Virus record (IMG/VR): IMGVR_UViG_3300043787_000063
Span: 1-60,421 of that record
DNA from: a virus
Direction: 5' to 3' (one strand)
Length of the DNA: 60,421 bases
The translations under genes and the position numbers were made by a program. Positions 35,314 to 44,324 of the stretch are shown piece by piece (position 1 is the first letter of the stretch; each line of letters starts with the position of its first letter). Under the pieces are notes generated by a model that was given only the letters and a program-made list of their open reading frames with translations, had not been told where the DNA came from and did no database searches.

Positions 35314-35654
35314 TGGAACAAAATAACAAAGTATCTGTAGGAGTTACATCAATAATTGGATGGTTAACTGCATTGTTAGCATTACTTCCTACAATTATTA
35401 CTTCAGTTCAGTCAGGAACAGTAGCATTTAATGGGCCTGAAAAGTTTCTTGCTATTGTTGGTATTGCTTCTGGATTAATAACACAGATTGGAAGATACCT
35501 ACAAGCTCATAAGCTAATTACTAAGACAGAATCTGTTTCTCTTCCTTCGGCTAGAGAAGTAGTTGATGGATTTGAGGAAGGAAATCCTAAAGAAGTAGTA
35601 CGTCCTGAATCAGCAGCTACTCCAGATCCTCCTAAAGCTGAGATTTCTCAATGA
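35313..35654 (+). CDS. Holin-like membrane protein, 113 aa
   Basis: Two hydrophobic segments (about residues 8-32, IIGWLTALLALLPTIITSV, and 45-60) and a disordered acidic/Pro tail. Its location three genes before the lysozyme suggests the membrane-hole protein of lysis. Holin identity is inferred from topology and position. Confidence 0.5.
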   Translation: MEQNNKVSVGVTSIIGWLTALLALLPTIITSVQSGTVAFNGPEKFLAIVGIASGLITQIGRYLQAHKLITKTESVSLPSAREVVDGFEEGNPKEVVRPESAATPDPPKAEISQ

Positions 35655-35932
35655 TTCCTTCGGTAGGAAAAATAGTACATTTAAAGTTATCAGCAGAGTG
35701 CGCGACTAAAATAAATCAGGAAAGAAATAATATTAGTAATCATTATTTTGGTAATTCTGTTTCTGAGGGAGATATATTTCCTATTATCATTACTAGAATG
35801 TTCGATAAAGAGCCTACCGAGAAATCTTCAGTTAATGGACAAGTGTTTTTAGATGGCAACTTTATTTACTGGGCTTCTTCAGTTGTTCAAGGAACAGAAA
35901 ATGGAACCTGGCATGATCCGCGAGGTGAGTAA
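35651..35932 (+). CDS. Hypothetical protein, 93 aa
   Basis: ATGA overlap with the holin-like gene and a one-base overlap with the lysozyme. Beta-rich, no motif. It could be a lysis accessory. Confidence 0.5.
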   Translation: MIPSVGKIVHLKLSAECATKINQERNNISNHYFGNSVSEGDIFPIIITRMFDKEPTEKSSVNGQVFLDGNFIYWASSVVQGTENGTWHDPRGE

Positions 35933-36621
35933 TGGAGATATCTGATAATGGTTTAAAATTAATTGAGAATTTTGAGGGGTTTATAAGCTGCCCGTATTGG
36001 GACGTATATGGAAGAGTTTATACAAGAGGTTTTGGAGAAACTGGAGGTATAACTGCTAATTCTCATTGTGTAACTAGGCAAGAAGCACAAGAAAATTTGC
36101 GTGGATTAGTAGATAATGAGTATGGTGCCGCTGTAAATAGATTAGGAGTCCCTTTAAATCAAAATCAGTTCGATGCTCTCTGTTCTTTTGTATATAACTT
36201 AGGTCCAGGATCTATGGAGTGGAATATAGGACAATCTCTTAGAGCTAGAGCATATAATACTGCCGCTAACCAGATGCTTGAATATGATCGAGCTGGTGGT
36301 GTAGTTCTGGCTGGACTTCAGGCGCGCAGAGCGGCCGAGAGGAAGTTATTTCTTACCCCGGTTAAACATCAACAGAATCCACTAAATACATTGTATCCAT
36401 CAGAGCGTAGAGTAGTAGATTTATATCTATCAGAGCTTAGACATCCTCATCTTCATGCAAAAGGTCTTAAGAAGCTAAAGAATGAAATGAATAATATGCG
36501 AGGTAATATATATGATGCAGCAGTATATGGAGAGCTAAAGAATCATCACAAAGTTAAAAAGGGATGGAATATAAATAATCGTGAGTCTCGTTATGATTTA
36601 TTGAAAAAATATAGCACATAA
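35932..36621 (+). CDS. Endolysin: T4-type lysozyme (GH24) with extra C-terminal region
   Basis: 229 residues. The catalytic Glu is in ENFEG near residue 13, with a YTRGFGET context after it and QARRAAERKLF near 135. These are GH24 lysozyme features. The extra 80 residues (about 150-229) are helical and basic, possibly a cell-wall-binding part. It hydrolyses peptidoglycan at the end of infection. It directly follows the membrane genes. Confidence 0.85.
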   Translation: MEISDNGLKLIENFEGFISCPYWDVYGRVYTRGFGETGGITANSHCVTRQEAQENLRGLVDNEYGAAVNRLGVPLNQNQFDALCSFVYNLGPGSMEWNIGQSLRARAYNTAANQMLEYDRAGGVVLAGLQARRAAERKLFLTPVKHQQNPLNTLYPSERRVVDLYLSELRHPHLHAKGLKKLKNEMNNMRGNIYDAAVYGELKNHHKVKKGWNINNRESRYDLLKKYST

Positions 36622-36647
36622 AAATGCAATTAAAAGAAAGTTAAATC

Positions 36648-37163
36648 ATGAGCTTTGAACTTAATCCAGTTGCTGGTAATTCTACTGAAATAATTACTAA
36701 TTTAAAAGAATTACCTCAACATGAACGTGAAGAAAGAGTAATACCAGTAATTAAACAGGCAATTGCTGATATTGTTGAAGAGTTGGGGGGATATTTATCA
36801 GTATCTTGTAAGGGTAATCTTAATCCGGTAGCTGGCGAAACTGGAGAATTAGTAGAAATTTATATTACTTCTCTTCCTCGGCCGCAATCTGTCCCAGCGC
36901 CAGTAATTGAAGATCCTAATTTATTGAATCCAGAAAATAAGTCTAATGAACAAATTGAGAAAGAAGCTCAGGAAAATATCGAACAATCTCAGCAGCAGGA
37001 AAATGCGCTGGGTAGTGAACAGTCTGTAGATATTTCTTCCGTGCCTCCAGTAATTACAGAAAATGTTCCTGGTACGATTGAGCCGGTTATGGCAGAAAAC
37101 GCCGCAGAAAATCCTTCAGCGCTTCCAGTCGATTCATCTGCCCCGGCAGATCCTGCGGTGTAA
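36648..37163 (+). CDS. Hypothetical protein with disordered Pro/Ala tail, 171 aa
   Basis: A folded N-terminal half (about 1-80) and an acidic, Pro/Ala-rich tail. AAGAAAGT precedes the ATG. The tail looks like a spacer or adhesin linker. Function unknown. Confidence 0.5.
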   Translation: MSFELNPVAGNSTEIITNLKELPQHEREERVIPVIKQAIADIVEELGGYLSVSCKGNLNPVAGETGELVEIYITSLPRPQSVPAPVIEDPNLLNPENKSNEQIEKEAQENIEQSQQQENALGSEQSVDISSVPPVITENVPGTIEPVMAENAAENPSALPVDSSAPADPAV

Positions 37164-37311
37164 TGGGATATGGCGAAGATATAAAGGATAATGGATCATA
37201 ATTCTATTGGTGTTGGAGTAGGAGCCACTATATTTATAGTGGAAGAAATGTAACGCAAAATGAATGAAAAGAATAGCGGATTAAGAAAGTTTGATTATCC
37301 AGTAAATAAAG
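37164..37311 (+). other. Short gene-poor region with a palindrome
   Basis: It holds only very short frames and a perfect 18-bp palindrome (CCACTATA-TT-TATAGTGG at 37225-37242). Confidence 0.4.
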
Positions 37312-37422
37312 ATGCCTAGAACTTTTGAACAATCTAGAGGAATTCAATTCGAGAAAACTGTAAGTGATCTTCTTGGAGGACAGCTAACTCCTGGCTCTGG
37401 TAATAAGTTTTATGCTAAATAA
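37312..37422 (+). pseudogene. Truncated 5' copy of the nuclease-like gene
   Basis: 36 codons that match the first 36 residues of the gene at 38108 (MPRTFEQSRGIQFEK versus MARTKEQQRGFDFEH; then LLGG..TPGSGNKFYAK versus LLGG..QPGSGNQFYAK). It stops exactly where the HNH gene begins. It is a remnant of the original gene start. Confidence 0.75.
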
Positions 37423-38159
37423 TTCTATGACATCTAATTATCCTAATAGTAGTGCTATAGTAAATTTATCTTGTACACAATGTGGAAAAGAGTTTACAAG
37501 ATATAAGTCTTTAGTTCGTGGGAATCCTTTAAAACAATTTTGTTCTAAAAAATGTGCAGGAGAATATAAAAGAAAACCTCCACAATTGTGTTATTTTTGT
37601 GGAGAAGAATTTAATAGTTATGAACAAAAAGGAAGAACAAAATTTTGTTCTAGAAAATGTATGTCTAAACAATTTAGTTTAGAAAGAAAAACTTCAAGAA
37701 AATTGTGTATAGTATGTAATAAAGTGGTTAACTACATTTATGGAGAATATTGTTCTCGTGATTGTTATTCATATAATGTAAGAACTAGACAGTTTAAAGT
37801 ATGCCGAATATGTAAAATTGAGAAGGGTATCCATTCATTTTATAATTGGAAAGAAGGTAGCGATGGAAAAAGAACTGAGTGCATAGATTGTGGTAATATT
37901 TTAAAGTATAATAAGAGAATGTCTAGGGACGGAGTTAATGGAGAATATTCTAAAATAATTTTAATGGATCCATGTTCTTATTGTAATAAGCATTCAGAAG
38001 AGATAGATCATATTATACCCTCACAATGGCGGAGATAATTTTTGGGATAATTTTACTGGATCCTGTAAGAGTTGTAATGCAAGTAAGCAAGAAAGGAAAC
38101 TTCTTTTATGGCTCGCACAAAGGAGCAGCAAAGAGGATTTGATTTTGAGCATCGTGTAG
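37412..38159 (+). pseudogene. HNH homing endonuclease with frameshift
   Basis: The frame gives several CxxC zinc repeats (CTQCGKEF, CYFCGEEF, CIVCNKVV), then EEIDHIIPSQ near 38000-38025. There it shifts and ends. The other frame continues GGDNFWDNFTGSCKSCNASKQ, the expected end of the HNH domain, to a stop at 38157. One base change would restore it, so it is a frameshifted gene or a sequencing error. It lies between two copies of a gene start. Confidence 0.75.
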
Positions 38160-38503
38160 CTAATCTTTTGGGTGGGAAAGTTCAACCTGGTAGTGGGAAT
38201 CAATTTTATGCAAAAGGAGATTGCATAGCTAATGGATTATTAATTAGTTGTAAATCAAATAGGTGCTATACTTGGCCGGAAATTTTGCGTAGATTATTTG
38301 AGGCGATAGATGATGCGCATGGTACAGGAAATATACCGGCTTTAGCAATAGAGGATAATTCAGAAGATAGAGAAGCATATATAGTAATAAGATTAAGTGA
38401 TTTTGCAAAAGCTTTTTCAGATGATATTAAAATAGAAAATAGTAAAGAATCAAAAGGGGTTCAAAAGCGGAAAGAAATAGATATACCTCTTATGCTACGT
38501 TGA
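38108..38503 (+). CDS. PD-(D/E)XK-like nuclease, possible resolvase
   Basis: 131 residues. It reads E at about 14, LLGGKVQPGSGNQF, KGDC, then LLISCKSN, like the E...GD...xCK core of Holliday-junction and restriction-like nucleases (PD-(D/E)XK). The 5' end duplicates 37312-37422, with the HNH between. If it is a junction nuclease it would be a third resolvase candidate in this genome. Confidence 0.5.
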   Translation: MARTKEQQRGFDFEHRVANLLGGKVQPGSGNQFYAKGDCIANGLLISCKSNRCYTWPEILRRLFEAIDDAHGTGNIPALAIEDNSEDREAYIVIRLSDFAKAFSDDIKIENSKESKGVQKRKEIDIPLMLR

Positions 38504-38694
38504 GAAATTTTATTAATAATGGATGGACGGAGGATTTTGGAACGTGGATATTTGGCGCATTTTGTGGCGCTATTTTTGTGCATAAAAAGTTTCTTAAGCC
38601 GTTATTACTAAAATTTGATAGGCACCATAAAGAAGAGATGAGTGCTCATGGAAAAACCCACCAACAATTGGGAATAAATAATGGAAGCCACTAA
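38500..38694 (+). CDS. Small membrane protein, 64 aa
   Basis: TTG start overlapping the previous stop. One hydrophobic helix at residues about 14-30 (GTWIFGAFCGAIFV) and a basic helical tail. Low-confidence single-pass protein. Confidence 0.4.
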   Translation: MRNFINNGWTEDFGTWIFGAFCGAIFVHKKFLKPLLLKFDRHHKEEMSAHGKTHQQLGINNGSH

Positions 38695-38840
38695 ACCAAA
38701 ATCGACAGCTAGAATATTGTCCTCAAGGGCATCCTTACGACGAGATAAATACTTATCCAGATCCCAGAGGATGGCGTGGATGTCGCAGGTGTCGCAATGA
38801 AGCAGCCAAGAGAAGTAAGCAATCATCATCATTTTTCTAA
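38682..38840 (+). pseudogene. Remnant of an HNH-associated zinc-finger tail
   Basis: A frame without a start codon encodes YCPQGHPYDEINTYPDP then GCRRCRNEAAKR. This is the zinc-binding tail that commonly ends HNH proteins of phages. It overlaps real genes on both sides, so it is a fossil of another endonuclease. Confidence 0.45.
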
Positions 38841-39276
38841 AGCAGTAAAATTTAGTCTTTCTGAGACTAAAGAAGCAATGAGCGAGGTAAAAGGGTTCAA
38901 TGCAAAGTTGGCAATTTTAATTACAAATTCTGTAGGGACTATGGCGTGCGCATATATTTTCTCTATTCTGGCGTTGATTAGTTTACCAGCTATCTTAATA
39001 CAAGCAGGGGTTCTGACTAATAATAATGTGCCTCATTTTTTAACTAAACCGGGTTTAATATTAATAATTGCATGGATAGCTCAAACATTTCTTCAGTTAG
39101 TATTGTTAAGCGTTATTATGGTAGGACAAAATGTTCAGAGCTTAGCTTCAGACGCAAGAGCAGAAAAGACTTTTAATGATACGGAGGCAGTTCTTGACGC
39201 TTTAAATATTAAAACGGCAGGCGGTTTAAAAGTTATTTTAGATGAAATCAAAAAGCTAAATTCTGCCACCAAGTAA
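38797..39276 (+). CDS. Membrane protein with two transmembrane helices, 159 aa
   Basis: I use the ATG at 38797 because it starts the continuous helical protein. Two hydrophobic segments (around residues 45-70 and 85-110) are followed by a charged helical tail. It lies between the HNH region and the fibre genes. Perhaps a superinfection or tail-membrane protein; no family recognised. Confidence 0.5.
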   Translation: MKQPREVSNHHHFSKAVKFSLSETKEAMSEVKGFNAKLAILITNSVGTMACAYIFSILALISLPAILIQAGVLTNNNVPHFLTKPGLILIIAWIAQTFLQLVLLSVIMVGQNVQSLASDARAEKTFNDTEAVLDALNIKTAGGLKVILDEIKKLNSATK

Positions 39277-39300
39277 AATCTGAGAAATGTTCTACAAAAT

Positions 39301-39783
39301 ATGATTCTACCAGGAGAAATAAATTTTGAAGGAGTAATTGGTACTACTTTTGATGGTGATATTACTGTATTACCTTCTTCAGCATTTCTCCTAAAGTGGG
39401 AAAAGGAACCTTTATGGAAGTCTACTTTCAGTTATGAAGAAAATGCTGGTGTAATAGCTAGTAATGGAAAAGCATATAAATCTTTAAAAGCAAGTTTAGA
39501 TAAAAATCCAGTTACCGAAACTACTTATTGGGAATTAATTGCTCCATTAAATATTACTGGTTATAAAGCTGAAATAAAAATAGGAAAAGAGTTTGAATTA
39601 GTCCTGAAAGTTGGAGAAGGAATTATATTAACAGGATCAGAAGGATTAGTTGCATTTAAAGCTACTAAGACTCAAACAGAAATTTTTCAAAAAGGTAATG
39701 TAAAAATTGCTCTATTTATGGAAGATTTAGAAAACAATTACTATGAGTATATTTCTGGAAAGGTTCTTTGGAAGGAACCATGA
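39301..39783 (+). CDS. Fibre/baseplate-type protein with carbohydrate-binding-like segment
   Basis: 160 residues. The centre (about 50-80) has NGKAYKSLKASLDKNPVTET then YWEL, similar to small chitin-binding CBM5/12 modules. The start (INFEGVIGTTFDGDI) resembles a baseplate protein fold. It opens a run of fibre genes. Confidence 0.55.
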   Translation: MILPGEINFEGVIGTTFDGDITVLPSSAFLLKWEKEPLWKSTFSYEENAGVIASNGKAYKSLKASLDKNPVTETTYWELIAPLNITGYKAEIKIGKEFELVLKVGEGIILTGSEGLVAFKATKTQTEIFQKGNVKIALFMEDLENNYYEYISGKVLWKEP

Positions 39784-40208
39784 GTATTTCCCCTCCTACT
39801 TTAGTAGTAAAAGAGACTACAGCAGGTCTTGTATTTCTTAAAGAAAAAAATTCTGCTGTACTAATTCCTACTCTGCCGAAATACTCTTCTGTAGTAATTG
39901 CTAAAGAGACTGAGCCCTTAGTAGTTACTGTAAATAGTGGATCTACTGGACCTGCTGGCGCTGTGGGGCCTGCTGGCCCGCGCGGAGAACGCGGCGAAAA
40001 GGGAGAAGGAGGGGATCTACATTTTAAATATAATCAAGGATCAGCTTCAGCATTGTGGGAAATAGAACATAATCTTGGAAAGTATCCTTCTGTTATGGCT
40101 GAAGATACGGCTGGCGAAGATATTGAGGGCACGGTCGAATATATTAGTATAAATAAGTTAAATGTAGTATATTCGGCCGCAACTGGCGGCGTGGCTTACC
40201 TTAATTAA
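39780..40208 (+). CDS. Tail fibre protein with collagen-like repeat
   Basis: The ATG at 39780 is preferred to a TTG four codons upstream because GGAAGGA precedes it. A short collagen-like stretch (GPAGAVGPAGPRGERGEKG, around residue 58) is a trimer former. The C-terminal domain has HNLGKYPSV, a motif common in phage fibre ends. Confidence 0.7.
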   Translation: MSISPPTLVVKETTAGLVFLKEKNSAVLIPTLPKYSSVVIAKETEPLVVTVNSGSTGPAGAVGPAGPRGERGEKGEGGDLHFKYNQGSASALWEIEHNLGKYPSVMAEDTAGEDIEGTVEYISINKLNVVYSAATGGVAYLN

Positions 40209-40218
40209 GGAGTAAAGA

Positions 40219-41334
40219 ATGGCCGCTAGAAAGTTCTTACAGAATATAAATCTAGTACAAAATGAATTACAGAATGCTGTAGTTCAAGTTCTTTCTTCTG
40301 CGCCAGGATCTCCTAAACCTGGTCAAATATATTATGATTCAACTAAACATGAATTTGGATATTATAATGGTACTGAATTTAAGTATTCATCTTCTTATTC
40401 CTTACCAGAAGCAACAGAAACTGTATTAGGTGGAGTTAAACTTGCTGGAGACATAAAAGGTGGGACTGGCGCTGCCCCTCATGTTACGAATTTACATCTT
40501 GAAGGTAATACAGAAGTAAATCATAAATTAACTAAGCTTTCTACTCCTACAGAAGCTGAAGATGCAGCTAACAAGGCATATGTAGATAATAAAATAAATG
40601 GTTTGGCTTGGAAGAATCCTGTTTATATAGCTACTACGGAAGCTTTACCAGCTAATACTGTTACAGGTGAAGTAATAGAAGCTAATTCTAATGGAACTCT
40701 TACTATAGATGGGAAAGAACCCGCCATAGGAAAAAGAATTCTTGTAAAGAATCAAGCTGAAACTAAAAATGATGGCATTTATGAAATGCTTGTCAAAGGA
40801 GAAGCTGGCGCTAAATTTAAAATGACGCGCACAGCAGATTCCAACACGACTGCTGAGCTTCAAGACGCAGCAGTTTTTGCTGAAGTGGGAACTGCTAATG
40901 AAGGATTAGAGTTTGTTCAAACAGCTACAGTAACAACAGTAGGTACAACTGCTCAAACATGGGTTAATTTCCAGAGTGGTTTATCTGTAGTTGGTGATGG
41001 TACTTATACTGAACGAGAAACAAATAAAATAGCTCTTAAGCCTTTTACTGGGTCTCCTTCTCTTCCCGCCGAAGGCGCTGTATCTGCTGCCAGTAAGGGA
41101 GGAACGCGCAAGGTATCTTTTGCAGTAAAAGGAAATAACTCTCTTACAGAATTTTCTTTAGTTCATAACTTAAATACTTATTTACTTTTAGTTCAGGCGC
41201 AAGAAAATAACTTAGGAACTCCTACCCTTCCTGTAGAAATAGGTTGGGAACCTACATCTGCTAATGAAATTAAAATATCTTTTGCAGTAAAACCAGCAGC
41301 AGCAGAATCTTTCTTTATAACAATACAGGGTTGA
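40219..41334 (+). CDS. Tail fibre / receptor-binding protein, 371 aa
   Basis: AAGGAG precedes the ATG. A segment AYVDNKINGLAWKNPVYIATT (about 118-138) and LVKNQ...NDGIYEM are typical for phage fibres. The C-terminus has HNLNTYLLLVQAQEN, again like the HNL-tip of the previous fibre. It probably recognises the host surface with its neighbours. Confidence 0.7.
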   Translation: MAARKFLQNINLVQNELQNAVVQVLSSAPGSPKPGQIYYDSTKHEFGYYNGTEFKYSSSYSLPEATETVLGGVKLAGDIKGGTGAAPHVTNLHLEGNTEVNHKLTKLSTPTEAEDAANKAYVDNKINGLAWKNPVYIATTEALPANTVTGEVIEANSNGTLTIDGKEPAIGKRILVKNQAETKNDGIYEMLVKGEAGAKFKMTRTADSNTTAELQDAAVFAEVGTANEGLEFVQTATVTTVGTTAQTWVNFQSGLSVVGDGTYTERETNKIALKPFTGSPSLPAEGAVSAASKGGTRKVSFAVKGNNSLTEFSLVHNLNTYLLLVQAQENNLGTPTLPVEIGWEPTSANEIKISFAVKPAAAESFFITIQG

Positions 41335-41338
41335 TAAT

Positions 41339-41797
41339 GTGGCGCAGAAACGAAAGATAGAGTACGAGCCAGAATTTGTTAGCTCTTTTATTATACCTAC
41401 TGGTGCTGAACCTAATAAGGTATTAGTTTCTAATTCAGAAGGAAAAGCAGAATGGAAATTTCCTTCAATAAGGACTTCTCATATATATGCTATAGAAGGG
41501 GAAATAACTACTAACACTTTTCCTATCTATTTTGTTTCGTTAGCTTCAGGCGAGGAACAAAAATTAGTCAAGGCTAGATATGCAATAAAAGAAGGAACTA
41601 AAGTAATATGCGAATTACAACGAAATGGATCTGGAGCTACTGGGTTTACGGGCCTTGAAGCAAAAACTACAGCGGCAGAAGTTACGCCGACAGGAATTAA
41701 ATTATCTGAGAATGATGAATTAGCTTTAGTTACATCTTCTCCCGAAGGCACTCCAAAAAAGCTAAGCTTTGCTTTCGTAATAGAACATATTATTTAG
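41339..41797 (+). CDS. Fibre-associated protein, 152 aa
   Basis: GTG start 4 bases after the previous stop. Beta-rich with a hydrophobic C-terminus. No motif. The position argues for a fibre tip or chaperone. Confidence 0.5.
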   Translation: MAQKRKIEYEPEFVSSFIIPTGAEPNKVLVSNSEGKAEWKFPSIRTSHIYAIEGEITTNTFPIYFVSLASGEEQKLVKARYAIKEGTKVICELQRNGSGATGFTGLEAKTTAAEVTPTGIKLSENDELALVTSSPEGTPKKLSFAFVIEHII

Positions 41798-41820
41798 TAA
41801 ACTTATAGAAAGGAAAGATA

Positions 41821-42399
41821 ATGGCTTTTCAAACGTGGGAGACATTGGTAAATGCTTATCAGTACTCTGGTAGTAACGTCGGAACAGTATTGGAAAATAC
41901 TGAAACTTTAACTGCTATATCTCCTGGCGCTGAAACTGCTGGTAAACAATTAGTTATTCCTGCAAATTATTTGAATGTAGGCAGCGTTATAAGATATTCT
42001 GCAACTGGAATATTTTCCACTACGGGTACTCCTACTTTAATATTAGGTATTTATTATGGTGGGGTGGCTGGAGTAGTTTTAGCAGAAACAATTGCTATTA
42101 CTACTCCGTCAGGAGGAGCTAATTTATCTTGGGCGTTAGAAGCTATATCTAGAGTTAAAGAAGTTGGTTCTACTGGAAAGATTTACACTCAAGGTTGGTG
42201 CAGAGGAGTAGAGGCTAAGTCTCTTACTTCTACTACTGCTGGTACAACTATGATGCCAGAGGAAACTTCAACAGGCGGAGAATCTGCTTCTTTAAACACT
42301 GGAGAAAATAAATCTATTGTTCTTGGAGCTAAATGGGGGACAGCTTCTACATCGAATAAAATTACTTGTTATCAGTGGCTGGTGGAGATTCTTAACTAA
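41821..42399 (+). CDS. Receptor-binding-like beta protein, 192 aa
   Basis: AAAGGAAAGATA before the ATG. Gly/Ser/Thr-rich, beta-sheet throughout, as in phage fibre heads. Family not recognised. Confidence 0.55.
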   Translation: MAFQTWETLVNAYQYSGSNVGTVLENTETLTAISPGAETAGKQLVIPANYLNVGSVIRYSATGIFSTTGTPTLILGIYYGGVAGVVLAETIAITTPSGGANLSWALEAISRVKEVGSTGKIYTQGWCRGVEAKSLTSTTAGTTMMPEETSTGGESASLNTGENKSIVLGAKWGTASTSNKITCYQWLVEILN

Positions 42400-42423
42400 C
42401 ATATTATTGAGTGGATTATATAT

Positions 42424-43044
42424 ATGTCTACTCTACTTATAGGAAATGAATTAACAACTGAACCACATAAAGGTGTTCATAGCGTTAAAAAGCAAGCGGG
42501 GTGGTTATTTAAAGCTATAGCCACTGGTACTATGGAAGAAATAGCTTTACGTACTGATTCTGAAGCTAATACTGGTATAACATCATTATATTTAGGTATA
42601 TTTGCTGCGTCAGGCGGTAAGCCAGGTAATTTATTAGGGTCAGCGAAATATACAGGGTCTTATCCTGTGGCTTCTAGTGCGTGGGTAGCGGTTACTGGTT
42701 TAAATGTTTCTATAATAGATGAAACCGAATATTATTTTGGAATTTGCGCAAGCGCGGGAGGTGGAATACATTTAGCTTTTGAACATGCTGCTGGAGAAGG
42801 GACGCAGTTATGGGAAACAGGGGCTATTTATGAAAAATTAGAAACAGTAGAAGCTGCTAAATGGATTACCGAAGGAAAATTGGGCCCAAACCGTATGTAT
42901 GGTAAAGGGACGGTTCTTTCAGGGTCGCTTGGAGTATTTAATTCCCCTACTTCTATATCACCTAAAAAGTTATATAAGCCATTTCCTACTTCTCAAGAAC
43001 AAAAAATAAAACAAGAACAGAAGTTATTATCTATGATAATATAA
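42424..43044 (+). CDS. Receptor-binding-like protein, 206 aa
   Basis: Beta-rich with repeated small-residue turns (GGKPGNLLGSAKYTGS). The C-terminal 20 residues are basic and helical. Last gene of the fibre set before the GC-rich island. It could be a host-range determinant. Confidence 0.55.
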   Translation: MSTLLIGNELTTEPHKGVHSVKKQAGWLFKAIATGTMEEIALRTDSEANTGITSLYLGIFAASGGKPGNLLGSAKYTGSYPVASSAWVAVTGLNVSIIDETEYYFGICASAGGGIHLAFEHAAGEGTQLWETGAIYEKLETVEAAKWITEGKLGPNRMYGKGTVLSGSLGVFNSPTSISPKKLYKPFPTSQEQKIKQEQKLLSMII

Positions 43045-43073
43045 ACACACATATCCCATGAAAGGGGGTAGAC

Positions 43074-43409
43074 ATGAGTACGCAACAAACCGCACAAGGT
43101 ACGGACGAGGATCTAGCTTTTCTCTGGGCCGACTCCACGCGCCTGGAGAAGTTCCGAGATCAGCTCAATAGCCCTGAGCTGAGTCGCCAAGAGTGGGGCG
43201 AGTTGAGCGATGATGCTATCCGGGTTCTGATTGGTGAAGCCCGACTCCGAGCCAGATCTGCTCTCGGTCGTGAGCCGAGCGACCTCTCTACGGGCCTCTT
43301 TAAGAACCTCTTGCAGCTCTATTTCACGATCTGGCATCTTCCCTCCCTTGAATGGCTTGCTCGACAGACTCCCAAGACGATGGAGCGCCAGTCAAGTAGC
43401 GTTTCCTAA
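43074..43409 (+). CDS. Hypothetical GC-rich gene, 111 aa
   Basis: AAAGGGGGTAGAC precedes the ATG. Helical, with no known domain. On the other strand a 74-residue coiled-coil frame (43113-43337), also with GGGAGGGAAG before its start, is equally plausible. One of the two is probably real. Codon use is GC-rich, unlike the phage genes to the left. Confidence 0.4.
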   Translation: MSTQQTAQGTDEDLAFLWADSTRLEKFRDQLNSPELSRQEWGELSDDAIRVLIGEARLRARSALGREPSDLSTGLFKNLLQLYFTIWHLPSLEWLARQTPKTMERQSSSVS

Positions 43410-43428
43410 AGATTCAGCAAAGACAAAG

Positions 43429-44110
43429 CTATCCCCCACAAGGGGGTAGATTGTGCTATGCTGTGCTCATGCCGCCAGTCGATCGCAACGCACCTAAACG
43501 AGCATCTTTCTCGGAGTCTTCATATTCATTGATGGAGTTTCTAAAAGACTATCCAGACGATGCAACTTGTTTGGACTTTCTTTGGCACGAGAGATACGCG
43601 CCAGATGGGCATATAGCACATTGCCCAAAGTGCGATAAGGATAGGAAGTTTCATAAGGTCAAAGAAAGACCAGCTTGGGATTGCGACTCTTGCGGATATC
43701 ACTTACATCCTTTGGTGGGAACTATCTTCGAGAAGTCATCTACGTCTTTGCACCTCTGGTTTTATGCGATCTTTCTTATGACTAGCACTCGTTGTGGCAC
43801 ATCTGCTAAGCAGCTTGAGCGAGAGCTTGGGGTTACATATAAGACTGCATGGAGAATCTTCAACAAGATTCGCAATGAGTTGATGACTGATGAGGATACT
43901 TTGCTTTCAGGGCAGGTAGAGGCCGATGAGACCTCTGTTGAGGGAAAGCCGCGCAAACCACACGGTCAAACACCATTCGCTCAGCCTGGGGTAAACCGGC
44001 GCTCTGAGGCTGCCAAGTTGCGCCATGCTAGGAGACTCTAGCGAAACTATACTTTCCTCAGTATCTAAGCTAAATCTCCAGCCTGTATACTAGCACAGAT
44101 ACCCCACTTT
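43429..44110 (+). mobile_element. IS1595-like insertion sequence relic
   Basis: A truncated transposase (43469-44041) lies between imperfect inverted ends. GGGGGTAGATTGTGCTATG is at the left (about 43442-43460). The right end, read on the other strand, is GTGGGGTATCTGTGCTAGTA (about 44085-44104). The transposase is about two thirds of normal length, so the element is probably not active. Confidence 0.55.
43469..44041 (+). pseudogene. IS1595-family transposase, truncated
   Basis: 190 residues from the ATG at 43469. The zinc ribbon (CPKC...CDSCGYHLHPLVGTIFEKS, about 45-75) and a helix-turn-helix (KTAWRIFNKIR) are visible. A first catalytic acidic site EADET is near residue 155. The rest of the DDE domain is missing, compared with about 300 residues normally. 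Its product may be inactive. Confidence 0.75.
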
Positions 44111-44237
44111 GGAGAAGATCCTACCCCATGAGACATCTTGTCTACATTCGGGCCGATTTCTGTGGCGGAACGACTGGCGAAAGTGCCCACAGCAAAGTTT
44201 AAAGCCTCGAATCTCCGCTAGACTGAGCGCACCTTCA
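44042..44237. other. Gene-free GC-rich stretch
   Basis: No gene seen. It includes the right end of the IS1595-like relic. Confidence 0.4.
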
Positions 44238-44310
44238 AGGGCAAAGGCCGGAAGATTGGTGGAGCCAGCTCCCCCAACTGCGCCTTTGCTCTCGGTTCGG
44301 TTGGGGGAGC
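44238..44310 (+). repeat. Conserved hairpin element, copy 1
   Basis: AGGGCAAAGGCCGGAAGATT, then GGTGGAGCC, then a perfect 11-bp stem GCTCCCCCAAC/GTTGGGGGAGC with a 21-base loop (44279-44299). The same layout occurs at 46769 and 47271. It lies 15 bases before the tRNA-Ala. It could be a structured RNA or terminator. Confidence 0.6.
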
Positions 44311-44324
44311 GACCCACCACTGAC

